From Sipunculus nudus (Eukaryota; Annelida; Sipuncula; Golfingiida; Sipunculidae): a stretch of 64,000 nucleotides of DNA. The notes beneath the pieces were generated by a model that saw only the letters and a program-made list of their open reading frames with translations, did no database searches and had not been told where the DNA came from. The DNA lies in the NCBI GenBank assembly GCA_026874595.1, contig CM049319.1, positions 65,344,417-65,408,416 on the forward strand. Reading direction: 5' to 3'. Positions 32,537 to 42,803 of this stretch are shown in pieces (position 1 is the stretch's first letter; the number at the start of each line of letters is the position of its first letter). Made by a program: the position numbers and the translations under genes.

Positions 32537-33965
32537 TCCTGATACACATAATATAATCAGAATTAACTAAGATCTTAATCAAAGGTCTGCAAACTTGCAT
32601 GCCGGAACAATTTTCTAGTTGTTCGAATTGTAAAAATCAATGTCATATGTTCACAGATCACCATGTACCCATGGTTGCCGGTTCATTGTGCTTCGTATCT
32701 AAGGACTCGAAAGCCATAGACGAAAAAAAAGTTCGGTTTACACTTAACCGAATTTCAATCGAATCTTTCTAAATTTTTAAATTTCGCTTCAGACTGCCCA
32801 ACCAGTGGTGCTGGGTTACGTCCTGGTTGGTGTGAACCAAGATTCTGTGGAGCCTACTGGCAATTCCTTTGTGTAAATACCCTTTTATAACAGTGTCAGT
32901 AAGTTTCCATTATAAATAAGCATCCGTAATAATCAGTTGTCCGGAAGAATGAGTAATCCGTAATAAAGATGTATTTGTTATAATAAGGTTTCCGTAATAA
33001 TGAAGGTTCCGTAATTATGACGTTTCCGTAATAAGGAGGTGTCCATCATAATGAGGTGTCCATAACTTTGAAATGTCCGTAATAATAGGGCCTATAGGGT
33101 GCCCTTAATCATGAGATGTAAATAAGGGTTATGTTATGTGATGTAGATGTTTCCTTCATTCGCCAGATCTGGAGCTGTGTTTATGTTTTACTTTCATGCT
33201 TGCATAATGCCTAGCCGTTCTTTGAAATTACATGTACGTGTTTTATGGATTTGAATATTTGTTTTGCGGGCTGAACCAAGCGAGAAAATCACAAAGCTGT
33301 GTTCAGTACTTTAATATTCACTTATGCACTTAAATTCACTTATATATTAAATATTATACATCCCAGATGATGCTGTTTTAGGAAAACCGTTATTAACGTC
33401 AGTAAATGATAAATAACGATTTTTACACCCTTAAGTGTGGCCAATTAAGGAAATTTACAATCAGCTCCATTGAATTAATCTGTAGTGGATATGGCCTCAT
33501 TAGGATTCAGTCTATGATACGTGCATGTTCTGCCTCTGCTGTGTTATATTGGCTTGCCTCTTATATCGGAAGCGGATCGTACACATACATTTCCATGATA
33601 ACCAAAACCCATCGGACAACATGAGCGTCATATAGATGCCACGTGCTGTATGTCATTGAAAAATACATCTGAAAGAGATGCCGGATTTGACGGTTTGTAA
33701 ACAGTGTGTGGGTAGGGAAAACTTGAAAATTGGATTGCGACTGAAATCTTAGGCTGTAAGGACCTTACTTTACGCTTGTATGTTTGCGTGTTCACGTGTA
33801 TATTCATATGCACTGGCATATGACTATCACCAGCTAACAAGGAGTATTACAACTTATGAAATGAAAAGCTGAATACGTATATGTCATATATTAAACATAA
33901 ATGACCAGAGTTGATGTACCATCGAAGGGACCCTGTTGGCAGTAAATTCAAGCGCATCCATCAGA
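32537..33965 (+). repeat. Receptor duplication unit 2, upstream part
   Basis: Homologous in order to 8467-8811 plus 10511-11834. It holds the CTGCCCAACC block, the 17-bp minisatellite (32895-33125), and a promoter-like block with ATGTTTTACTTTCATGCTTG, CATAATGCC and TTTAATATTCACTTATGC. Compared with units 1 and 3, the short segment with the TATA-like box is missing between GCGAGAAAATC and AAAGCTG (about 33283-33298). Confidence 0.8.
32895..33125 (+). repeat. 17-bp minisatellite of receptor unit 2
   Basis: Degenerate copies of the GTGTCCGTAATAATGAG unit, shorter and more eroded than in unit 1. Confidence 0.8.
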
Positions 33966-34907
33966 ATGGTGTTTGGGACTAATAATACGACAGATAGACT
34001 GATAAATTTCCCCCTTTTTTATCAATTAAATCAACTTCTGCTGCTTGTATATTATGGATTTTTGTCAGAAGTGATATTTGGAGTAATTTGCAACTTTTTA
34101 GCCCTAGCGGTTATTCTATCATCTAAACAGCTGCGTCGGTCAGTATGTGGAATTCTAATTGGCGTGCTGACAGCCAGCGACGCTCTCACCTTATTGTGCA
34201 ATTACTTTTATGTCTTACTAGTTTTTGGTTTCCTGCCGAAAACATATTGGGGACATGTGACAATGCAACATTTGACGTATTCGTCACAACTTTACTCCAG
34301 CTTTGTCACAGCCTACATCAGTATCTGCAGGGTTGATGTCACCGTATTTCCGCTGCGCCCCCATTGGTTTACAAGAAAAAGGAACATCAAAATTATACTC
34401 GGGTGTCTCTTACCGGTTGCCGTGATAGTTAATGCTTATGTCTGGTACACTTCAGATATGAAGAATGGCCATGGCCTTGCATACTTTTACTTTTCTGTGT
34501 TTTTTTATATTATATTACGTGATGTCATAATTGGTGTTGGGATAATGGTGCTCTCCGCTGTTACTATATACCATGTGACCCGAACAAACACGAAGACTGA
34601 CGAACATCAACGAGAAGTCAGGTCGAGGCAAAACAGGCGGGTCACTATACTTTTAGTTACAGTTTTCCTGACGTGTGTCTTATTGAGATTACCGTATAAT
34701 ATAGCGTGGGCAGCAGATACAATAATGAGGAAAATGGGTGTTAATGGTAATGTAACTGTTCTAATAATTGTAGTTTCTACTGGGCTCCTGGCAATGTTAG
34801 GTCACTGTATAAACATGTGGTTGTATTGCGTATGCAGCGCCACGTTTCGCCTCGAGCGAGTTGAAACGGCTCCTTTCAGTTATGTGCAGATGTTGTTCTT
34901 CAAATAG
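33966..34907 (+). CDS. Class A orphan GPCR, copy 2, C-terminal tail frameshifted
   Basis: A seven-transmembrane receptor of 313 aa in one exon, at the plasma membrane. The start is taken at 33966 because MVFGTNNTTD matches the starts of copies 1 and 3; an upstream in-frame codon at 33936 lacks paralog support. Seen in order: an NNTT glycosylation site, TM1, TM2 with the conserved Asp (GVLTASDALTLL), TM3 ending ISICRVDVTVFPLRP where most class A receptors have DRY, a basic third intracellular loop, TM6 and TM7 with CINMWLY in place of NPxxY. After FRLE a 4-base tandem duplication (CGAGCGAG, 34853-34860) shifts the frame, replacing the basic tail of copy 3 by a 16-residue unrelated one. Ligand is unknown; it may be a peptide or chemosensory receptor. 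Confidence 0.85.
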   Translation: MVFGTNNTTDRLINFPLFYQLNQLLLLVYYGFLSEVIFGVICNFLALAVILSSKQLRRSVCGILIGVLTASDALTLLCNYFYVLLVFGFLPKTYWGHVTMQHLTYSSQLYSSFVTAYISICRVDVTVFPLRPHWFTRKRNIKIILGCLLPVAVIVNAYVWYTSDMKNGHGLAYFYFSVFFYIILRDVIIGVGIMVLSAVTIYHVTRTNTKTDEHQREVRSRQNRRVTILLVTVFLTCVLLRLPYNIAWAADTIMRKMGVNGNVTVLIIVVSTGLLAMLGHCINMWLYCVCSATFRLERVETAPFSYVQMLFFK

Positions 34908-37010
34908 AAATGAATGAATGAATGAATCTGTCAAACGGTTCATATCGATTCGGTTTTATGAACATGAATATGTGGCACTTTTGTATTATAAAAATGGATG
35001 ATTAAACAGACTTCAAACGAGTTTATTATGCTGAAATTACAAATATATTGTTTAAGGTTTATCTAATTACCTTGAACTATTCTATAGCTTTATTCATGAT
35101 TTAACATTCTATTATCATATGCATGACGAACATAAACTTTGTCATTGAGATAAAAAAATCAGATTCTGTAACACTAGGCAGCGTGAAATGTCTAGGGGAA
35201 TGGATAAAGAAGTCTGTGGTTTTTGGTTAACAAATAATTAAAATTTCTTCTTAAAACAACCCTAATATTACAATACACTAAATCAATACAATTACACGGT
35301 AAAACAACAGTATTTCAACAAATCAATACAATCACAAAGTAAAATAAAAAAAAGTTCAGAGTACCTGGATACCACCACTATCACAGCGAAAAGTCCTTTA
35401 AAATGAATTAGCCGGATGAACAGTTTACACAAATCTTCTCAGAGAATAACGGTAAATGTATACATGACAAATGATGGTGTCGCAGCTGGAATAAACGTTC
35501 TGGAAATCGCGGTTAGTGTAGAGAACTTTTATTTTTGGAAGTTTAATCTTGTCAATAAAGATGTTTTCAACAAAAAGGCACGTGGTCATGCGTGTGAAGC
35601 GGATCATTCTCCGGAATTCGGACTCGTGAAAAAAAGTTGTCTTGCCCGCGTAGCGGTGGAGTTCATTACCTTGTTCTCTTATAATGGGTATATCGCCCAT
35701 ACTCAATGTGTTTACGGTTTCTAGGCCATTGTTGTGCTGGAAACGAGTGCCTGTGTAATCATGGGACATAAGTGTCCATTAATATTGTTTTTATACCAGC
35801 ATTTTCGTTGATTCTCGCTCTCCGGGACAAGGTAATATCGATCGTTATTTGTCATACGTTTCCATGATGGCGTGCTGGTTTTGAAATCGTGTGAGCAAAT
35901 ACATTTAATTACAATGAACTATATGGTCCATAGCTAGAATGACTAATCAGCCAGTAAAAATATTTAACATGGTTCCATATTAACTGTCACTTTCTAATGT
36001 TTTCTCTCGACCCACTTGTCAAATACCAATCGTCCCGCGTTTCTGTATTTTTTTTTATCTGCCAGCACTCTTTACACGACAGCTACTCTTATACAAATGA
36101 AAGGTAAAAAAACATTAACATCCAGTCATTTGCATTTGTCGGACTATGATGTGTAGCAGGACAGATATTTGCTCGCTGTTTGGCTAAGATTTTCAGTTAA
36201 TTGTGCCAGATAAAGTAAAAAAAGGAACTATGGACTCGATTTCATCCGTGTGTACACAATCTATACAAATTGATTTATGTTAGATGTTCCCTTAAATAAA
36301 CTCTTACGAGACACTTTCCGAAACTGTCTATATCTGAGTGTTTAAACTGTCTATATTGAGTGTTTAATAAAAGTTTTCTTTCACTTTTGTTTCACTTTTC
36401 TCATAAAACTAATTATGTCTATCTATTTCGTTCTGTTTGAACATACAAAACTCGAATGCACAGGGCTGAAAATGTTCATGGGATTGCAAATCATATTGTG
36501 AGAACTTTTAAAAAAAATCTTTCTTGAAAGTTGTTTTGAAACATGAAAAACCTTATTTGTCATTTTACGTTGTTTTGAATGAATAATACATACAGCCATG
36601 CGTCGCATATGGTCTGTATGTATGGCATGCAAACATTTATAATCATATTACTGATTATAAAAAGAAGAAAAAACGGATGCTGAAATAAAAGATTAACTGC
36701 GACATTTAATCATATGGTTAACTTGTTTGTAAAACGCCTGTTTAAAATGTGTTCTACATGCATAATGCATTATCATCGGTCTGATCATAATTCTGTGCTC
36801 TGAGTGTACCCTGGTACTCCTCTCTATAGAAACTTTCCATACAAGCAGCGGTTACACGAAAGAATGTATGGGTTGACTGCAATTTATAACCGCTGCTTGA
36901 AGAGCCACATTATAAATTAAAAGATATGCTCATTTCTTGACTTGTCGCATGTATGTGACGTCTACATATTATTTACATTCCAATGCCGGTCATGACTGAT
37001 ATATAGAGAA

Positions 37011-37053
<43 letters not shown>

Positions 37054-37340
37054 ATACATGTACTTGTATGAATAACCATCCTGGTTAATTGTATATAGAT
37101 GGAAATCTTCCGATTCTTGTCGGTTGTTTTAACCACTAGGGTATGCCAGATCCCAAATCCCTCTGTGTATTTGCACACTTTTATAGGAACCAGCGAAGTG
37201 ACCTCATGCAGAGTCTCACCCTTTACATGTGTCCACAGGCGCTTGAATTGCTATTGGTGTTAAATTTGTTCCTTTTCTTTGTCATTTTATAACTATAACT
37301 TATCTGACATTTTCCTCCCTTTTTTCACTTTTTGGTCCAT
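34908..37340. other. Intergenic, AT-rich, with a copy of the TRP upstream flank
   Basis: Positions 35760-36050 resemble 53850-54240 (listed separately). An (AT)n tract lies at 37014-37050. A minus-strand frame at 35425-35769 is open for 114 codons but matches nothing I recognise and is not called. No other gene is seen. Confidence 0.5.
35760..36050 (-). repeat. Diverged copy of the flank upstream of the TRP-like gene
   Basis: Shared words in the same order with 53850-54240 are GTCCATTAA/TATCCATTAA, ACCAGCATTTTC, AGCAAATACATTTAATTACA against AGCAAATACGTTTAATTGCA, AATATTTAACAT and AAATACCAATCG. The match lies on the same strand at both sites. No channel coding sequence follows it here. Confidence 0.55.
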
Positions 37341-37615
37341 CTCTTTATTATTTACTTAATATTTGAGATAGGCTGGTAAGAAGCCCCCGTTGTAAGACCC
37401 GACAGCCATGGCATAGCAACCGAGGACGCACTTTCTGATTTGCTGGTATGTTTACTACTGGAGTCTTCAGATGGTGACACCGCTGACGTAACAATGTTTC
37501 AGCCAATCAAGCATGTACTCCAAATTTAGCCTAAAACCGATGTGCCATGGCTGTTGGCTCTGTCAACGGGGGCTTCTTGCCAGCCTATCTCAAATATTAA
37601 GTAAATAATAAAGAG
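37341..37615. mobile_element. Foldback MITE, 275 bp
   Basis: Inverted arms of about 75 bp, nearly perfect: the left begins CTCTTTATTATTTACTTAAT and includes AGAAGCCCCCGTTG, and the right is its complement ending AATAATAAAGAG. The central 120 bp is unique. No coding potential and no certain target duplication. Confidence 0.8.
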
Positions 37616-39086
37616 ATCGATGGACGGCAACTCTGCATGCAACAGGGAGAACTGATGGCTTTATATGGTGTGCGGCATATATTATATATGGGTGAGACGT
37701 ATACGCGTACAGATCAAATTTTGTGAGAATTCCCCGATCGATAGTTGAGCTGTTAACAGACGGACGGATGACGGACGGATGCAGCGGAATGATTAGCTTG
37801 CAAGGTTGTGACTCCACGTTTATAAAAACACTAGGACGATTAGGAACCAACACCCGCATTTTGCAACAATTATGTTTTAAATTTACATTGCCTGTACAAC
37901 GAATGGATGGGCATGAATTGTCTAAATGTTTGCCATGTTTTGCTACTACACGACCTCACAATATGGTTGAATATCATATCATTATCAATTAAGCGATCAG
38001 CACATTTCATTTTTAAAGATGTTAAAGATTTAATTAAAGATGACTGAAGGAGACTAGGTATATCTTAGAAATGCCATTTGTTCCGATTTTACCGAAATAT
38101 GAAAGGATATTGCATCCAAGGGATTTTCTCATCATTCCTCTTTTACCATTTCAATCTGTTGACATATCATGGTCTTTTTAAGGATTTTGCATATTTAGAA
38201 TATGAAACAAGATTAAAATATCTTTGAAAACATCCAGACTTCCGAGTTCGAGTTTCTTCTTGAAAGTGGTGTTGTATATACATGTAATCGTTTAAAAGGC
38301 CCCTCTTAGATAGAAATCTAGTTCAACTTTCGCTGTAAATCATAAAATTTATAAGTATTGTATTTACGGTAATAATTATCATTATTTTTTTTTTGTTCCA
38401 AGAAAAAGATGTTTTTACCGAGTTACAGGTACTAACCCGACCCCCAGAAAGGGCGTAGTTTATCATATTGTGTCAGTGTTTAGCACAGAGATATATGTAA
38501 TAAATATCACCCTTAAAAGATAGCTAATCGTCATAGTATGTCACAAGATAGTGCTTGCCACTGTGATGCTGATATAAACCTTAACCGTTGTTATGTTGCA
38601 ACCCATCACGGGCTGTCTAAAGTGTAATTACTGTCAATTACATACTAGTACCTGTCTTTGCATAGTTTTCTTAATTTGAACCTTTAAAGGGGTTCAGAAA
38701 GGTAAATGTACCTACCTAATTAAGTAACCATTTTCTGCATGTACCTGGTAAATGCAACGAAGTGGCACATGCGCACTGGGTCGTAAAGGTCAAACCTCAA
38801 CTCAGCTTGACTGTCCGCCAGTTAATCGGTACAGTTTACTTTAGTCACAAGGGCAGATTTACAGTGGGACGCGAACCCCCTCTTTTTCGAATTAAACAGT
38901 CTTGGAAATAGAACAATGCAAGCTGAATAGCGAATAAATAAACTTTAAATATACCAACATGTAGAGCACAGCAAGTTTTCTTTAGATTATTTTAATGTTA
39001 TAGGAAGCCAGACCAGCAATTTGTAAAATATTAAGGGAAATGTGCAACAATGTCTACCCGTGCTAATGAACAGTTCTCGGACCTTA

Positions 39087-39152
<66 letters not shown>

Positions 39153-39895
39153 GCAACTAGTGCATGCAAGGGGGCATTTTGTTAATGGTTAAACGTTAAA
39201 GAATATGTGACTCTTTATAGACGCTGCATCGACTAACGTTGACCTACTATGTGCTGCAAATTCATAAACAAGAACGCTTGTGTTAAACAAAAGCGGTGTA
39301 GGAGGCGCGTCATCTTCTAATTTTATTTCAAATGAATTTTCTGTCAGTATCTTGTTCTCTTTATTATTTGTGTTGATACAATTCATTTTACAAAGAGGGC
39401 TCCCCCCTCAGAGTATTATAGTGTTCCATTAGTATCTTGCGCTTGCTGTTTTTGTTGATGATACAATTCATTTTACAGAGTGCGCCCCCCCCCGAAGTAT
39501 TTAAGTGTCTAACTTTAATATATACAGTCGTAATGCTGTTCTTATGAACTAGGTTTAGTAATTCTTCAATGCAATCCCTGCTCATAGGCAAACCGAAAAG
39601 CTATAAGAAAAACATGCATGAGTAAAGAGTATAACCTTTGCCGGATAATAACCTACAATATACAGTATACAACCCATTAAAATATTATTTAACTGCTTAA
39701 TATGAATAAATTTTAGCTTCTTGAAAGTGTTCAGTCTAAATAGGAAAATGTGAAACTACTCATAAACTCCTCAATCCGAGTAGCTTATTTGATGCAAACT
39801 GCTCACTTGATGAATTTTCACGTACGAAACTGAATAATTTCCCTGTAAAACTATTCACTGAGAGCTCCATCAGTCTGAGTAATTTTAATTTATCA
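37616..39895. other. Intergenic, non-genic stretch
   Basis: It holds the second copy of a dispersed repeat (38703-38900, partner at 7120-7420) and a TA microsatellite (39089-39146). Two short C-runs lie at 39403 and 39486 in a local duplication (ACAATTCATTTTACA twice). No gene is supported. Confidence 0.5.
39089..39146. repeat. (AT)n microsatellite
   Basis: About 58 bases of uninterrupted AT dinucleotide. Confidence 0.95.
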
Positions 39896-39964
39896 GGGTG
39901 GGTTTTTGTTGTGAGCTTCCATGGATCTTCCTGGCAATTCCTAACTGTAAAGCCCCATAACAAC

Positions 39965-40300
39965 ACTGTCCCTGATAATGAAGTGTCCGTAATAATATGT
40001 CCATAACGAAGTGTCCGTAATGACCAGGTGCCCGTAATATAAATATCTGCAATAACGAGGTGTCAGTAATTATGAGATGTCTTAAATAATGAGATGTCCG
40101 AAATAATTGGATGTCCGCAATAGTAAGGGATCCATTATGACAGGTTGGCTGAAATAATGTGGTGTCCGTAATAAGGAGGAGGCCATAATAATGGAGTGTG
40201 TGTAATCATGAAGCGTCCGAAGCAACGTGATGTTCGTAATAAATTGGCTATCCATCATAATGAAGTGTCCATCATAATGATGTGTGCGAAAAGGAAGGAT
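39965..40300 (+). repeat. 17-bp minisatellite of receptor unit 3
   Basis: Degenerate tandem copies of the GAGGTGTCCGTAATAAT unit. Confidence 0.8.
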
Positions 40301-40495
40301 TCCCTGTAATTAGGCTTGTGTCACATCATGTGGATCTTGCCATAATGGTTATCCTTTTTTTTTTGCAGGATCGGGGGTTGCATTTATGTTTTGCTTTGAT
40401 GTTTACATAATGCCGTCCTTTTAAATAACGGGCTTTAAATGTTTATTTTGCGACCTCAAACACGCTAAAAGATTTAACCTACCACTGTTGGGTAG

Positions 40496-40510
40496 TATAT
40501 ATAGCTGCAG
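40496..40510 (+). promoter_or_regulatory. Conserved TATA-like box, receptor unit 3
   Basis: TATATATAG followed by CTGCAG, aligned with TATATAAAGCTGCAG in unit 1. It lies about 800 bp upstream of the receptor Met, implying a long leader or a 5' intron if it is used. Confidence 0.45.
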
Positions 40511-41310
40511 TATTTCTGTATTTATATACCCACTTATATTCACTGTTATAATTTGTATCCCGAAGTAGGAAAATCATTAATTATCCTAGTGAATGGTGAA
40601 TTACCCTTTAAACACCCTAAATTGTGCCATTTATGGAAATGTATCAGCTCCATGGCATTATACTGTCTAGCCTTTATGGCCTCATTCAGTCCACAGCTAT
40701 TATAGTGCAAAGTCTGTCTTTGGATGTGTTATATTGGCGTATCTCTTTTTTGTTGAAGGCATTTGCTGATTGTTCACATATATATATGTTCATGAAAGTC
40801 AGGTGTTATGGCTATTGGACCGTCTGCATTGGATATTATAAAGAGGTCACGTGTCAAGCTTATTATCAATGGATTGTCTGCACTGGATATCATATAAAGT
40901 GCATTTGACAAACATCTGGATAGCATAGCATTAAATGTGAAGATATATTCCCGACGGTGACAGCTTGCAAGCCGCGTGGAGCATAAAAGCATGGGAAAAG
41001 GATGCACATCTCATTGCCTCCAAAAAAAAAAAAAAAAAACAATTTTCTTGGGCAATTGATATTTTAGCTGAACTAATCATTACTCATATGGGCCTTTTTG
41101 ACGCTTGCAGGTTTGTGAAATTGTTTACATAGAAGTTCCAGTGCACTGTGATAGGACTATCACCAGCTAATAAGGAGTGCAAAATTTATGAAAACAAAAG
41201 CTGAATACATCTGGTTACACAATAAACACTGTAGGTCTACACAGAGTTACTGTATCACCAAAGGTATCAATTCGGGTTCGCGGTAATTTCAAGCGACTTC
41301 ATTTTAAAAT

Positions 41311-42279
41311 ATGGTGTTTGAGACTAATAATACGACTGATGGAAAGATAAATTTAATTTCTTTTCAAATGAATCAACTTTTGCTGCTTGTATATTATGGA
41401 CATTTGTCAGAGGTAATAATCGGAGAAATTTGCAACTTATTAGCCTTAGCAGTTATCCTATCATCTAAACAGCTGCGCCGGTCAGTCAGCGGAATTCTAA
41501 TTGGCGCCCTAACAACCAGTGATGCTATTACCTTAATGTGCAATTTCTTTCATATCTTCTTATTTTACCGTTTCCTGCCATTTATATACTGGACATTTAT
41601 AACAGTTCAACATTTGACGTATTCGTCACAACTTTACTCCAGTTTTGTCATAGCCTACATTAGTATCTGCCGCTTTGATGTCACTGTATTTCCGCTGCGC
41701 CCCCATTGGTTTACAAGAAAACGGAACGTCAAAATTACACTCGGGTGTCTCTTTCCTGTTGCTGTGTTACTCAATAATTATGTCTGGTACACTTCAAGAT
41801 GGAATCAGGGCGCTGACCCTGTATACGTTTACTTTGCACTGTTTATGGATTTTATATTACGTGACGTTATAATTGGTGTCGGGGTAATGGTCCTCTCTGC
41901 TGTTACTATATACCATGTGACCCGAACAAACACGAACACTGACGAACAACAACGAGAAACCAGATCGAGGCAAAACAGGCGGATCACTATTCTTTTGGTA
42001 ACAGTGTCCCTGACGTGTGTCTTAATAAGGTTACCGTGCAATATAGCATGGGCAACAAATATAATCATGATAAGAATAGGTGCTGAGATTACTGATACTT
42101 TTACAATAATTATACATTGTACTGCCCTCCTGGCAATGTTAAACCACTGTATAAACATGTGGTTGTATTGCGTATGCAGCGCCACGTTTCGCTTGGAGTT
42201 TAAACGGCTCCTTTCAGTTATGTGTAGATGTTGGTATTTAAACAGGCACCCGTCAATAAATATGTCAAATAGTTCATAG
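41311..42279 (+). CDS. Class A orphan GPCR, copy 3, apparently intact
   Basis: A 322-residue single-exon receptor with ATG at 41311 and a stop at 42277-42279. N6 and N7 form glycosylation sequons before TM1 (about 23-50). TM2 (60-83) holds Asp71. TM3 (98-125) ends CRFDVTVFPLR, so the usual DRY is CRF. TM4 is about 142-160 and TM5 173-203. A basic, Gln/Thr-rich third loop precedes TM6 (224-247). TM7 (262-287) has NMWLY for NPxxY, then FRLEFKRLLSVMCRC, a plausible amphipathic eighth helix with Cys for palmitoylation. The start agrees with paralogs. The set looks like a lineage-specific expansion of orphan peptide-receptor-like or chemosensory GPCRs; ligand and G protein cannot be told. It is the only copy without a disabling change. 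Confidence 0.9.
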   Translation: MVFETNNTTDGKINLISFQMNQLLLLVYYGHLSEVIIGEICNLLALAVILSSKQLRRSVSGILIGALTTSDAITLMCNFFHIFLFYRFLPFIYWTFITVQHLTYSSQLYSSFVIAYISICRFDVTVFPLRPHWFTRKRNVKITLGCLFPVAVLLNNYVWYTSRWNQGADPVYVYFALFMDFILRDVIIGVGVMVLSAVTIYHVTRTNTNTDEQQRETRSRQNRRITILLVTVSLTCVLIRLPCNIAWATNIIMIRIGAEITDTFTIIIHCTALLAMLNHCINMWLYCVCSATFRLEFKRLLSVMCRCWYLNRHPSINMSNSS

Positions 42280-42803
42280 TAATACGGTTATATGAATCTG
42301 AAAGGATATATGTGGCACTTCAGCATTTTTGAATAATAAGATTAAATATGCTTTTATCTTTCTAAATTGCATGTAATTTCCTAGAGCATTTTGAATACAG
42401 ATTAACCTAGTAACTGGCGGTATACCTATAATAGTCGACACGCAACACGTGACATCTGGGTTTTAGCATTTTACCCTGTCAGGGTTCGATAGATGTGAGA
42501 GGGAAGTATTCCAAGGACATGTTCCTGGCGGGAATCTATCTGCGGATAGAGCCTGGAGGCAATGGGAGTACACGTATCGGAAAAAGTTGAGAGCGGAACA
42601 ACGCTTTTATACCACTCCTCAAATTATAGTAGTATTCTGTTAAATTATAAATAAATATGATAAAAGAAATTCATAAAAATTAATAGATCTGATGACGACA
42701 CGTGATATTTGTTATACGGTCACACGGGAGACATGGAACACGAAACTACAGAGTTATGGTTAGAATCTGCGTTGTATTATGCAAAGTATCAAGGTGTTGT
42801 ATT
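42280..42803. other. Intergenic flank, no gene
   Basis: Plain sequence between the receptor and the hAT-like element. A frame at 42709-42894 runs into the element and is not called. Confidence 0.5.

Larger units (their letters stand above)
39896..41310 (+). repeat. Receptor duplication unit 3, upstream part
   Basis: Homologous order to units 1 and 2: GAGCTTCCATGGATCTTCCT with CTGGCAATTCCT, a 17-bp minisatellite (39965-40300), then a promoter-like block with TTATGTTTTGCTTTGATG, ACATAATGCC and TTTTGCGACCT. Conservation of these blocks across units, beyond the coding frame, shows that whole units were duplicated. Confidence 0.8.

Noticed and set aside
33936-33965. Upstream start for receptor copy 2
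   Set aside because: The extra ten residues have no counterpart in copies 1 and 3, whose starts align with 33966.
35425-35769. 114-codon minus-strand frame next to the duplicated TRP flank
   Set aside because: Examined as a possible TRP-like copy; no similarity to the channel N-terminus or to any family I know.
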